From Takakia lepidozioides (taxonomy: Eukaryota; Streptophyta; Takakiopsida; Takakiales; Takakiaceae), in contig CM060732.1 in assembly GCA_030704615.1 (NCBI GenBank), positions 22,816,001-22,880,000 on the forward strand: a DNA stretch of 64,000 bases, in the 5' to 3' direction. The translations under genes were made by a program, and so were the position numbers. Shown piece after piece: positions 1-11,400 of the stretch (position 1 is its first letter; each line of letters opens with the position of its first letter). A model generated the notes under the pieces. The model was not told where the DNA came from. It did no database searches and saw only the letters and a program-made list of their open reading frames with translations.

Positions 1-483
1 TTCCCCTCCATCTCTGTACTATTTTCATTACCTTGTACTTGTAGTTGCCAAAGCCTCTCTTGGTGGAGGCCAGTCAGTCCGGGGTTTTGGGCTGGGCTAT
101 TCTGCAGGATCAGCATTGCAGCTGGATTTTGGTGTGGGGGTGTTGATGTTTTGATTTCTTGTGTTTGGATCCCCCCCAACACCTGCATGCTTGACTGTGC
201 GCCATGTTGGTTTTGTGTGGGCGCTTGCTTTCATAGGGATTAGGCCGGATTTGATCACCGGTCAATCCTAGAGTATGCTGTCGGTGGTGAGGCTGGAGTG
301 ATGACCAGCAAGACCACCAGTGTTTCTTCTATGGTGAGGCTGGGTTGATGACCAGCCAACCATAGGAGTTCTTGCGGTGGATGCAGGTGCAGGTGCCCTG
401 AGCCATTGGGATATGACCCTTAAACTGCAACAGGTGCCCACCCGTGTCACTATTAGATTAGTACTAGAGCCTTATAGTGTCAC
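1..483. other. 5' leader of the gypsy element, no gene seen
   Basis: This stretch has no coding region I can support. A short phrase about GGTGAGGCTGG...GATGACCAGC occurs twice (near 285-312 and 331-358). It probably holds the untranslated leader or the end of an LTR, but no LTR boundary or primer-binding site could be defined. Confidence 0.4.
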
Positions 484-2426
484 GTGGAGGAGGTGCACAT
501 TGTGAGTGTCATTACGGAGTTACCCAAGGGTTTTGAGGGGAGTACGGCTACAGGCAGTAACAGTGAGAGTGGGTTCACAAGACGAGGTATTCGGTTCAGA
601 CCACCTTCACCGCCACCCTCAATTACTGTAGAGTCAGACACAGACTCGGAGGCTTCATCAACAGGTGTGCACTTTCATTCGCCATTGTTGTGGGACGACA
701 TGGAGGAGATGTATGGAGCTACCAAGGGGCCTCGTAGGTACTCTGGAGCTGTGGGCACAATCGAGTTGGATGACTTTATCCAGGAGTTGACAGCTGGTGT
801 GATTTGCAGCAGATGCGCAATCCACAGCTATTCACCCCATTCATGGCGTGGAAGGGACTGTTCCAGCATTTGGAAGGCCCGCCTATGGACGATTACCACG
901 AGTTCAGGCGAGGACATGAAGCAGAGATTGAGGAGTGGAGGATGTATTGGTCACCTGACTACGTCTCCATTACTCGAGGCACGACGCGACCAGTAGCTGC
1001 ATCAGTACCAATAGCTCCCACTGCCAGCACTAGTAGTGGAGCAAGTAGTGCTGGTACTTCTGCAGGTGGTACCAGTTCAAAAGGTGCTACTACTCCTCCT
1101 GCCACGACTACAACACATGTGCCTAGATTCAACCCGGTGGTGGAGTTCTTCCAGGAGTTGCGGAGGAACTACCAAGGTGTACGGACAGAGAAGCTGCGAA
1201 GTTTGCAAGACTTCCAGCGCAAACCCAGTGAGAGCCTGCGAGAGGCGTACACTCGTATGAGGCGCTTGATAAGTGTGACCCAAGGGGTTACTGAAGCTCA
1301 GGCAATCCAGTTTTGGTATGGAATTCTGGACAAGGAGCTCAAGAGAAGGGTGCGAGATGCAACCCTGTTACAAGCAGCCCAACCCACATTAGCAGATGTG
1401 TTTCTGCTGGCTGAGCGGATTGAGCTCAACATGGTGGAGGAGCGAGTTGTTACAATTGGATTTGGCAAGGACATGCCTGCACGGGGCACAGCTGTCAGCC
1501 CACAGGCACAAGGGACTGCCCAACAGCGTGGTCAGGGGGGCAAGGTTGCCCAGCCCAAGTTCCATGGAGCTTACAGGGGACCTCAGGTGCAGAGGCCCGT
1601 GGCATCTTTTGCAGGCCAACAGCAACCAGGGGTGATATGTTGGACATGTGGAGGACCCCATGTCAAGAGAGATTGCCCAGAGAGTGGCAGAAGGCCGGCA
1701 CAAGCACAGCCTGCACAGTTGCAGTGTGGGCATTGTGGCAAGTATGGGCATGGAGATGCCCAGTGTTATGACTTGCATCCTGAGTTGCGCCCAGGCCAGT
1801 TCCAAGGGAACAATGGTGGCCGGGGGCGAGGTGGACCAGCCCAAAGAGGACGAGGTGGTCGGGCACGAGGTGCAGGCCAAGGGCAAGCTCCACATGGCCA
1901 AGGACGCGGAGGTCAGGGTGTTGACCAAGGCATGGCCAATCGGCTTCAGCAGCTAGAGCAGAGGCTCGCTGCCATGGCTATAGCTCAGGCGGTACCGGCT
2001 CCCAGGCGGGATGGTCCACCTCCTGCTCCTGAGGGAGGAGATATGGGAGGCATGGGATTCATGTGCGGAGCAGCACTACCACTAGAGCAGGTGGAGTCTG
2101 CTGCAGCCGTGACTCGAGGAGCAGCACGAGTTCCTGAGCCACGAGGTGCAGAGGTGGAGTTGGATCCACAACGTGGGGAGGCAAGCCGTCAGGCGAGGCT
2201 GCCTCAGTCATTCACCTTGGCGGAGACAGTGTCAACGCCATCCATGGCACCTAGTTCTCGCCCGACTGTTACCGAGGCGGAGGTTACTATGCCATTGGGG
2301 AGAGCTACACGTGCAGCACTGACACCTGCTGCCAAGGCTAGTGCAGCCGGTGTGTTGTTGGGGGCAGCCACCTCTGTGTGTCAAGCCCCACTGTTCTCGG
2401 CAACCATGATTGCGACGCCGGGGTGA
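484..2426 (+). pseudogene. Gag polyprotein of the gypsy element (frameshifted)
   Basis: Structural protein of the retrotransposon particle. An N-terminal acidic part is read from 484 and the capsid-like helical part in another frame from about 804, so a frameshift lies near 800. The start is uncertain because the open frame begins with GTG. The capsid region (about 1130-1450) is followed by two zinc knuckles: CWTCGGPHVKRDC, one residue shorter than the usual spacing, and CGHCGKYGHGDAQC, a perfect CX2CX4HX4C. An RG-rich nucleic-acid-binding stretch (about 1815-1920) comes next, and a low-complexity tail leads to the protease. Knuckles plus a following protease make the Gag call firm; the disabled state is seen directly. 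Confidence 0.82.
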
Positions 2427-3073
2427 GACCAGCTGCAGTGTTCAGACTAGCAGCAACACTCTGTGAGAGTGGGGAGGTCACTTCATCTTCTGCGGAGTTA
2501 GTGGAAGGTGTAGTGGCAGAGGGATCCTCGGATTTGAGGGTCAAGACTGCCACGGCTGCGCCCTGGCAAGCTGCAGCTGCCAGATTGACGGAGCTGCCAG
2601 CTAGGCCAGCCTTTGAGCGCGCCATGGTGACACCTGGAGTTGTCTTGTTAGACAACCAGGGAGGCATTTTCACTTTGAGTGGACCGGCAGGCAAGAAGTA
2701 CCGGCCACTGCGGGTCTTGTTGGACTCGGGAGCTCAGCCACTGATGTTGGGCAGAGCTGCTATTGCAGGTTTGGGCCTCATGGAGGCGGATATGGAGCCT
2801 TGTCCTTTCCAGATACAGACATCTCTGGGAGGATCAGAGCAGGCTCGGGGCATGACACGGCATCAGTTGGCCATTAGACTGCAGCCGGATCATCCTATCG
2901 ATGGCTCAGTAATGCGAGCCAAGGCCATTGTGACAGACGCGGTCTCTTACGATGTCCTCGTTGGTGGGGCAGTGTTATACCCATGGGCTTCACCCTGGAC
3001 TTTTGGGAGGAGTCAGCATCCTACAGGCCTGGATGGCAGTCAGGCGATGGTCGCCGTGCACAGCTCCCTGTGA
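2378..3073 (+). pseudogene. Retropepsin-like aspartic protease domain of the gypsy element
   Basis: Would cleave the polyprotein. The catalytic motif LLDSGAQ lies at about 2714-2734 with the aspartate codon at 2723, followed by the hydrophobic flap region and the conserved tail motif YDVLVGG. DSG in place of DTG is common in plant gypsy proteases. The frame overlaps the end of gag and closes at 3071-3073, just before the methyltransferase frame opens at 3080. The overlap could once have been a frameshift fusion or may be a later mutation. Confidence 0.72.
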
Positions 3074-3079
3074 CATTCA

Positions 3080-4616
3080 TTGGGGGTATTAGCGGCTGCC
3101 CAGCGGGGCAAGATGCCAACACTAGCCGCCTTTACAGCTGCAGTTAGTTGGCCTGGAGAGTTGCTGGAAGGCAATGCCCATGCAGAGGATGTGCCACCTC
3201 CAGCAGAGCAGGATGACATGCATGGTATGGCGGAGTTGCCTGCCATGGTTGCTCACACTCCATTGTGGGGTACGAGCAAGGATTTGCAGCAGGTTGCTGA
3301 TCGACGGGTGCAACAAGCCTGGGTAGAGGCTTTTGTTCCGTCAGGAGAGGAGGAGAGTGCGGGTATTGCACCAGGACCACCTCAGTTGTCACCATTGGAT
3401 ACCACACCTATTGTGTGGCAGTATCCGGATGAAGGCATTTGCCTTCTGGACTTGTTTGGCGGGATCAGCACCGGATTGGCTGCTGTGCACAGGCAGGTGT
3501 ACGAGTTTGACGTTACCTGTATGTGGAGAAGGGATGAGACTGCACGACGCGTCTCACTGCGCCATGTTGCTCAGATGGTGCAGCAGTACCCTGAGTTGTT
3601 GCCGGTGTCTGCAGTTCGTGGATATCAACAGGCCTTGCCAGCAGACATTTCGTTGCTGGGGGCGCAGATTTGGAGCGGGTTGGCTCCATTGATCTGGTAG
3701 TGGCAGGTTGGCCCTGCCAAGGGCATTCATCAGCCGGGCATGGCAATGGATTGCGAGACTCGAGGACGGGTCTGTTTTGGGAGATGGTGCGGATTTTGCG
3801 CCACTTGCAGCTTCATCAAGCTGTATCTCCGGCATACATCTTGGAGAATGTGCCACTGATGGGTGATTCTCGGGCCAGGGTGATGGCCAGTGTGCATCAA
3901 GTCCGGTCGTGGCTTGGGTCAGCAGTGTTGCTGGATGCAGCTGCAGTGGGGTCACGGGCTCATCGTCCACGCTATGGTGGACTAACTTGATGCCACCCGC
4001 ACTGCTCAAGCGTGCATTTGATGGGGTGCAGCGGCCAGCACACCTCACCGTGGATGGCATTTTGGACACAGGAAGGCAGTCTCAACGTGTGAGACACGAT
4101 GACCGTTCGCCTTTGGCAGTGGTCAACAGGGTGGGTCAACCACGAGCAGCATTACCTACACTGCTCAGCTTCCCAGGATCCCATGCTTTTCGGGATGGTG
4201 GACCTGGCCTCCTGTGGGATGCTCAGTTGCAACAGTTAGTGGAGCCTAATGCCGACGAGCGAGAGCGGGCTATGGGGTTTTCCACTGGGACCACGGCGGT
4301 GCCTTCTCTTTCTGAGGCATCACGTCGTCAGGTGTTGGGGCAAGCAATGGATCTCAATTGCTTGACCTGGATTATCAGCTTGGCTATGGCTGAGCAACGT
4401 AGAGTGCGGAGCGCACTTCCCTTGACGGTCTCTCTGCCTACCGAGACGGTACAGGCAGCGAGTGGGGGCGAGCCGGTGAGGACCACGGGGTGTAGACATC
4501 CATGGCACACGTGGGAGGTGCTCGAGGTCCAGAGGGAGTTGGCAGCCAAGGCAGCTGTGATGGATGACAGGTTGGGGATTCTTCTCGGGTTGAGGAGGTT
4601 CTCAATGATGAGATGA
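3080..4616 (+). pseudogene. C5-cytosine DNA methyltransferase domain in the gypsy polyprotein
   Basis: Catalytic domain that would methylate cytosine in DNA with S-adenosylmethionine. Motif I is DLFGGISTG (from 3449), motif IV is GWPCQGHSSAG with the catalytic Cys in the PCQ at 3712-3720, motif VI is ENV (3844-3852), motif VIII is reduced to RAHRPR (about 3957-3974), and the C-terminal motifs appear as ERERAMGF (about 4258-4281) and GQAMDLNCLTWI (from about 4337). All lie in the proper order within about 300 codons, so the domain is complete in content. It is spread over three frames, with shifts near 3660 and 3985. It sits between protease and reverse transcriptase. The subfamily cannot be settled by eye; the C-terminal motifs look more DNMT3-like than CMT-like. 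Confidence 0.85.
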
Positions 4617-4729
4617 TGGGGCAGGATGAGGCCTTGTCATTGACTGAGCAGGAAGGGAGTACTGCTCAAGAGGTTGCAGCATAGCAACCACGGGACGCGT
4701 CCTCTACCTCTAAGCCCACTGGACTTAAG

Positions 4730-5981
4730 GTTGCAGTTACGGAGGACAATTGGGAGCCTGACATTGGACCCATTGTCACCGGAGGAGAGAGACGACGTAT
4801 ACGGCGGTTCCTGAGGGCTTACAGGAATTGCTTTGCCTCCAGTTTGAAGGACTTGGGAGCACTGAAGGGTCAAGAGATTCGCATTGAATTGGCCACTGAC
4901 ACGCCAATCTTTCGGAGACCCTATAGATACAGTGACATGGAGAGGTCCTTGATTCAGATGAGAACTCAGGATCTTGGGAGGCAGGTTTGGTGGAGCTCTC
5001 TGGTGGAGAGTATGCTTCAGCCACAGTGATGCCAGCCAAGAAGGATGTCTATGGCAATTGGACGGAGAGACGTATGTGCGGTGATTACCGGCCTGTAAAT
5101 CGTCAGACCAAGTCCGATAGGTATGCCATGCCGACACCAGAAGAGATCTTTGATGCCATTGGGCATTCCAAGGTCTTTAGCACGTTGGATTTACGATCCG
5201 GATATCACCAGTTGCCGATCAAGGAGGCGGATAAGCAAAAGACGGCATTCTGGGGGATCAATGAGCACGGGAAGGATTGCCTATACCAGTGGCGGTTCTT
5301 ACCATTTGGGCTTAAAAATGCTTCCACTGAGTTTCAAAGAGTCATGGACAGGATTCTAGCAGGGGTGGAGTTTGCTCGGTGCTACATAGATGACATCATC
5401 ATCTTTAGTGCTACGGTGGAGGAGCATGAGAGACACCTTCAGGGGGTATTTGAGCGCTTGAGGACGCACGGATTGAAGTTACATCCAGGCAAGTGCAAGT
5501 TTTCCACAACCAGATTGAGTATCTGGGTCACATGATATATCCTGGAGGATTGGGGGTACATCAGACTAAGGTAGAGTCCATTGCACAGGTTCCACGCCCC
5601 ACGGATGTGAGCCGAGTTCGAGCTTTCATGGGGTTAGCAAACTATTACAGACGGTTTGTTAAGGGATTTAGTGCCATTGCAAAGGCTCTAACCAAGCTGA
5701 CCAAGGTGGACCAGGAGTGGCAGTGGGAAGATGAGCAAGAACAAGCTTTTCAAGAGCTCAAGGCGAGGTTGACCTCGGCGCCCATCTTGAGACGACCTAT
5801 GAGGGGGCGTCCTTTTCAGCTGCATACAGATTGGAGCATGCTGGGGCTTGGAGCGGTGCTCACACAGGTGGATGATGAGGGAAGAGAGTTCGTAGTGGCT
5901 TATGCTAGCCGCTCGAACAATGCTGCAGAGTCTAAGTATAGCTCATATGAGGGAGAATGCTTAGCTGCAGTGTGGGCCGTG
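4730..5981 (+). pseudogene. Reverse transcriptase and RNase H of the gypsy element, truncated
   Basis: Copies element RNA into DNA. The N-terminal pol segment runs to about 4990 in one frame. The polymerase core is read from 4987 in another, with LDLRSGYHQ and the catalytic YIDD (5383-5394). A further shift near 5510 moves to the frame carrying the thumb motif ANYYRRFVKGFS and the RNase H residues in HTDWSMLGLGAVL and YSSYEGECLAAVWAV. The frame is cut at 5981 by insertion of an LTR, so the end of RNase H and all of integrase are missing. Family identity is unambiguous. Confidence 0.92.
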
Positions 5982-7086
5982 TGTCGCGCTGCTTTTACTC
6001 ACCCATCCCTTCGCTATCCGAGGCGGAAACTCCAAGATAGAAGAGTTGGAAATCTCTAAGTACTCAGCCCGCGCAGAACAATCAGTCATGACCTACAGCT
6101 AGTGTATCATGGGGGTGTTTCCTATGCGTTTCCCTTTCCGCATTCATCTTAGCTACCTTTGGCATTGATAATTAAGTATCAGTTTGCTTCATCAATCTAT
6201 CGGTTTCCTTCACTCATCCATTCAATCCACAGCTTCTCTCAGATCTCTCTACACAGTGTGATTGTATCGTATAAGTATCAGATTATGATTTATCAGGTAT
6301 CAGGCCGAAGCCATTATGTCTCTAATCTGCTCTCCAATATCACTACAGCTTTGCATATAACAAGCATCTACTAATCCTCTTTTCTCCTTCATCGTGCTCT
6401 CCATCTCTTGCCTCCGATCTCCGCTCCTGCCTGACTCCGAAGTCCTCCTCCGAATAATGATGATCCTCCTTCATTCCCCGTTTCTCCCTTTATCCTCCTA
6501 TCCGCGGTTCTAACCGTTTCCCTCTCTAACCGTCGTCTGTGAACTAACATGTTCCCTTCACAGGTGTTGTTCCCCACAGTCGTTCCCTGTCCTACTCTTC
6601 GTTCCCTATTATCGTGACAGCTGTGTCAAGCGGTGATTGGCTGTGTCGGGCTGTGACTGGCTGTGTGGGCTGTGTCTGCTGTGACGACTGTGACGGGCTG
6701 TGTGGGCTGTGTCTGCTGTGACGACTGTGACGGGGCTGTGTTGGCTGTGTGGGCTGTGACGACTGTGACGGACTGTGTTGGCTGTGTCGGCTGTGTCGGC
6801 TGTGACGACTGTGTAACCCCCCTCTACAGTGCGCTGCTGTCACCCCTAAGGCTCCTGTTGGTCTCAGTCTGTGCAAAATTAAGGGTACCCTACAGATCCC
6901 GTATAAGTGTCTAAGTCCCCTACAGTCCTCTAACATTACCCCTTCCCCCCTCAAAAAGCCGTGTCCTCACGGTTTACTGTTTTCGAGTAGCAAACCTTTG
7001 TGAGTGAGCACCTTGTTGACGTTGATAGTTTCGTGGTGGGCTGTGTGTACGAGCCCGAGGTCTGTCTCTGGTTGATGGAGATGGTT
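5982..7086 (-). mobile_element. LTR retrotransposon 3' end inserted into gypsy RNase H
   Basis: The LTR runs 5982-6935 (954 bp). On the + strand it starts TGTCGCGC and ends CTCTAACA; on the minus strand it reads TGTTAGAG...GCGCGACA. Directly next to it (6936-6952) is a pyrimidine run that is a polypurine tract on the minus strand, which fixes the orientation. The tail of a gag-like protein (basic, Ser/Arg/Pro-rich, last residues RFATRKQ) follows at about 6974-7086 and runs into the N gap. The LTR contains a CTGTG-rich minisatellite (about 6615-6815). The same family occurs at 12063, 14065, 15420, 19893, 30925 and 61087. Confidence 0.82.
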
Positions 7087-7586
7087 NNNNNNNNNNNNNN
7101 NNNNNNNNNNNNNNNNNNNNNNNNNNNNNNNNNNNNNNNNNNNNNNNNNNNNNNNNNNNNNNNNNNNNNNNNNNNNNNNNNNNNNNNNNNNNNNNNNNNN
7201 NNNNNNNNNNNNNNNNNNNNNNNNNNNNNNNNNNNNNNNNNNNNNNNNNNNNNNNNNNNNNNNNNNNNNNNNNNNNNNNNNNNNNNNNNNNNNNNNNNNN
7301 NNNNNNNNNNNNNNNNNNNNNNNNNNNNNNNNNNNNNNNNNNNNNNNNNNNNNNNNNNNNNNNNNNNNNNNNNNNNNNNNNNNNNNNNNNNNNNNNNNNN
7401 NNNNNNNNNNNNNNNNNNNNNNNNNNNNNNNNNNNNNNNNNNNNNNNNNNNNNNNNNNNNNNNNNNNNNNNNNNNNNNNNNNNNNNNNNNNNNNNNNNNN
7501 NNNNNNNNNNNNNNNNNNNNNNNNNNNNNNNNNNNNNNNNNNNNNNNNNNNNNNNNNNNNNNNNNNNNNNNNNNNNNNNNNNNNNN
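7087..7586. other. Assembly gap (500 N)
   Basis: Exactly 500 undetermined bases, a default scaffold-gap size. The true length is unknown. Sequence left of the gap is LTR element and right of it is MULE transposase, so at least one element boundary is hidden here. Confidence 0.99.
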
Positions 7587-7850
7587 ATCATCACTTCCAC
7601 ATCTGCTGTTCATGACAGGACCTACGACATCACGGTTTCCAATTTCCCCAATTGCACATGTCCTGATTTTGTGAATATGCTATCAACCAGTTTGGGCAAG
7701 AGAGGTAAATTCATACCCTGCAAACATTTGTATTTCATATTTTTGAGGAGGATGGTTTGCGATCCCAAACGTGACAACTTCATTCACCAGGCCACTATGA
7801 GTTTCAACGAGGTCGATACTCTTTTGCAGCGGGATACAACACATGGGTAG
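7587..7850 (+). pseudogene. C-terminal SWIM zinc-finger fragment of a MULE transposase (copy A)
   Basis: The frame is open from the gap edge to the TAG at 7848-7850 (87 codons). It contains CTCPDF, then about 15 residues, then CKH, which is the SWIM zinc finger (CxCxnCxH) found near the C terminus of Mutator-like transposases. The tail (FIHQATMSFNEVDTLL) aligns with the end of the better-preserved copy at 17147-18577 (FIHAPGLSPQEVHTLL) but is clearly diverged, so this belongs to an older or different subfamily. The catalytic part lies in or beyond the gap. Confidence 0.75.
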
Positions 7851-8497
7851 CATGAACTATGTAATGTGGTATGTGGATGACCATGATTTGAAATGTGTAA
7901 TTCACATCAATTCGTCGGCTGTGCAATGATATGGCCTCCAACTATACGGAGTGAGGTCTGAGTGACAACTTTTAGGTAGTGCACATTTGTCATTGCACCG
8001 TTCGAAGTCTACATGTCTTGCTGTCGCTATGCACTACAATCATCTTTTGAAGATGATCATAACTCTCATTGTTATTTGAGGAGGGAGGAAGTCTTCTCGT
8101 GGCAGCCTTTATGGCGCACACTTTGTGAGGATATTTTGTCGTCTTCGTAATTGTAAAAGTGAAACAAACATTTGTAATTGCACAATGTTGGATGCTGCAA
8201 TTGTAGGCCTCAACGCTCGTCTTGATTCTATTTAGGCAAGATTCCCTGCATTAATTCCACGGTCATAGGACCATCCACGGTTATAGGCGGTGCATGTTAA
8301 TGCTGACGTGGCAGTTGACGGACAGTGCCACGTCATCATTTACCGCCACATCAGCATGCTGACATGACGCTCACACCACGTCAGCATGTGTGCAGGCTCA
8401 CGCCACGTCAGCTGGCGTGAGCGTACGCTCACGCCACGTCACTCCTGCGTGAGCGTACGCTCGCGCGCTCACGTGCAACGCTCACGCCATTGCGTCG
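7851..8497. repeat. Non-coding; cluster of CACGTCA/TGACGTG inverted motifs
   Basis: From 7851 to about 8280 I see no gene or recognisable repeat. From about 8300 to 8490 short direct and inverted copies of CCACGTCA, TGACGTGG, CTCACGCC and GTGAGCGTACGCTC are packed together, giving several small palindromes. This lies immediately 5' of the methyltransferase exon of copy A, so it might be a promoter-like region or just decayed repeat. Confidence 0.5.
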
Positions 8498-11400
8498 TTG
8501 CAAGAGCAGCTGGACACACAAGCACATCAGTTCAAGATGGAGATATCTCCTGCAGCAGAGAGCCTACGTGACTATGTGACGAGGTACTTCCTGCTCTACA
8601 AAACCAACCTATTCTTTCGGGAGATAGCAGATGCTCGCCGGAGCCACGAGTTCACCGACCAGCCGAACGCGGACAAAGCAGCAATGCGCCTTCTGTACAG
8701 GTACATACGCGCTGCCTTTCTTTCAAGTCCTGGCATTTCAGGATGTTAGAGGCCTCAAGTGGTGTTAGGGAAAATGGCGCCGAATTCCCAGTCAGGGCTC
8801 CGAAAATGGCTAAGTCCCTAGACTGGCTGGCCCGGAACTGGAAATTCGGCGCCATTTTCCAGTTCCAGGCCCTATTGCCGTTCAGGGACTTAGCCATTTT
8901 CGGCCTAAGTCCCTAGACTGGCTGGCCCTGAAGTGGAAATTCGGCGCCATATTCCAGTTTTAGGCCCTATTGCCGTTCAGGGACTTAGCCATTTTCGGGC
9001 TAAGTCCCTAGTGTGGCTGGCCCGGAACTGGAAATTCGGCGCCGTTTTCCAGTTCTAGGCCCTATTGCCGTCCAGGGACTTAGCCATTTTCGGGCTAAGT
9101 CCCTAGGGTGGCTGGCCCGGAACTGGAAATTCGGCGCCGTTTTCCAGTTCTAGGCCCTATTGCCGTCCAGGGACTTAGCCATTTTCGGGCTAAGTCCCTA
9201 GGGTGGCTGGCCCGGAACTGGAAATTCGGCGCCGTTTTCCAGTTGTAGGCCCTATTGCCGTCCAGGGACTTAGCCATTTTCGGGCTAAGTCCCTAGACTG
9301 GCTGGCTCTGAACTGGAAATTCGGCGCCATTTTCCAGTTCCAGGCCCTATTGCCGTTCAGGGACTTAGCCATTTTCGGGCTAAGTCCCTAGACTGGGTGG
9401 CCCTGAAGTGGAAATTCGGCGCCATATTCCAGTTGTAGGCCCTATTGCCGTTCAGGGGCTTAGCCATTTTCGGACCTCATTGTGTTTTTCATGAATGCAG
9501 GTACTGTAAGTTCTCGCTTTTGGAGAAAGGTCATCTGTCTTTCGAGCCACCATTCTTCCTGGCATGGAGGAACCCTGGGGCTGACTCCATGTACACTGAC
9601 GATATTGTGAAGGAGTGGCATCTGGAACATTTGCGTGATTGCCCTTGGTATGTGGACCTTCCGCCCGGCTCGCTCGACCCATCCGAGTTTCAATTGAAGC
9701 TGGATGCTGAATTCCGACGAAACCGGGCTCCGCTGCCTCCGTTGGGTGCAAAAGAGGCAAAAGCGCTTGCGAACTCCAGGAAAGCGGCAGAGCTTGCTCA
9801 GGCAGGAATTCAGGAGAAATTGCATGAGAAGAGTAAAGGTCAAAGGAAAAGGACAAGGAAATAGGTGACTGCAGTAACACCCAAAAAGAAGAAAACCATC
9901 GGGGCATCGGAGGAGGCGCAGGAGGGGACCCAAGAGAGTGACTCCGACGCCGATTTTGTTCAAGGTCCTGCGACTGCTATTGCTCCTACCCAGTCACCGG
10001 TCGTCCGGGTTCCCAAGTCAGTTCGGAGTGGGACTGGCTCTGCCAAGAAGTTGGCATTTGAGGGCGAGCCTACACGGCGGTATTCGGCGGTGACGTTTAC
10101 GCACAGGCCAAAGCTAGAACCTCCAACCATCATCCAATGCGTCAATGAGAGCTTCCTTGACGCTCTCGCTGCCAGGGCAAAGAAGGTGGCACACAACAAG
10201 TCTCTGGCGGAGCAGAAGGGGAAAGCCAAGAAGAGGGCTGCCGGTACAGAGCCTAAAGACACCCCTGGTTTTGAAGCCATGATGGAATTCTTCACGGCTG
10301 TGAGCACGAATTGCAAGAGCACTCGGGGGGGGGTTGAGGTGGAGAGAGCTTGCGACATGATTCTCCTCGACATTCCAGATGGGGAGCTGCTGGAGGGCCT
10401 GGATGGTGTGCCCACCTGGAACAGGTTTACTGAGGACTACTGGAAAGCCGGGTTTGGGCTGGCGGGGATGCTTCTGGATGACGGTGGATGTGTGGTTGTC
10501 CTTGCCACGAGAGGGAAGACCACAGAGAATGCGGTGGCAAGGTGGACACCGAAAAGTGTCACCCCGGTCCTCCTCAGAAAATGGTTCTGCATCAGTACGC
10601 AGGGGTTGCGAACAGAGGGCCAAAGTGTAAGTTATCAATCTATTGCATTCACTTCATATTGTGGTGTATGTTAAGTAGACCCTGGAATTGATCCCTTCTT
10701 TGTTGGATGTGCAGACATTGGTGTTTGAGGCATATTGCTTTGTGAAGAGAGGGTCTACGTTCAAATTCCGCAACGACGGTCGTCTTGTTGATGCCGCTGT
10801 GGACCCTGTAACCTACGATGTCCTCTACAACTATGTGCCCCACTCTAGTATGCCGAAGGACACAAAGACAGGCAAACCGTGGCGGTACAGCCGGACCCGG
10901 AGCCCTGCTTTCATCCAAACCCTCATGGAGACGTGCTCGGATGTCCAAGGGCGGATTCTGGACCTCACATGCGGCACGGGTAAGCCTTCACGTGCTCAGT
11001 TTGTCCCCTGGCCCCATTGCAATTGCATGCCGCAAGCTATTAACCGCCCGCTTTGTTCCTCAGGTGCTTCAATGTGGGCAGGGACGTTGTCCGACAGGCA
11101 TGTGTTCGCCTTCGAGCCAGATACTGCCCTCCACAACTCGGAACTTGCAGCGGCTGAACGTCTGCCGAAAGAGGAAGAGGCATCCTCGGAGGATGAGGAA
11201 AAATCCGAGAAGGAGCAGGGGGAGGAAGTTGGGATCGAGGCCGAGGAGCCCCCGGTTTACGAGTGAGTATACAATGCCTCCAGATTTTGTGAGGCACCTC
11301 CCTCCGCTCTCTTATTTCATTGAAAACCCTTTCTGGTTGTGCTGGTATTGACATTCTTCAAGTGGATTTGTTCTTACTGTAGATGCCAAGTACTGCCGGA

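Larger units (their letters stand above)
1..5981 (+). mobile_element. Degraded Ty3/gypsy retrotransposon carrying a C5 DNA methyltransferase
   Basis: Domain order on the + strand is gag with two zinc knuckles, aspartic protease, C5-cytosine methyltransferase, reverse transcriptase, RNase H. That is the Ty3/gypsy order with a methyltransferase inserted between protease and reverse transcriptase. The reading frame changes at about 800, 2400, 3070, 3660, 3985, 4620-4730, 4990 and 5510, so this copy is dead unless some breaks are sequencing errors. It stops at 5981, where an unrelated LTR starting TGTCGCGC has inserted inside RNase H; integrase and the 3' LTR are not seen. No convincing 5' LTR or primer-binding site was found in 1-483. 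Gypsy elements with captured C5 methyltransferases are known from charophyte algae and dinoflagellates. Confidence 0.88.

Noticed and set aside
6951-7674. Open frames running through the N gap, also at 60306-61164
   Set aside because: They consist mostly of unknown residues and only appear open because N hides stops.
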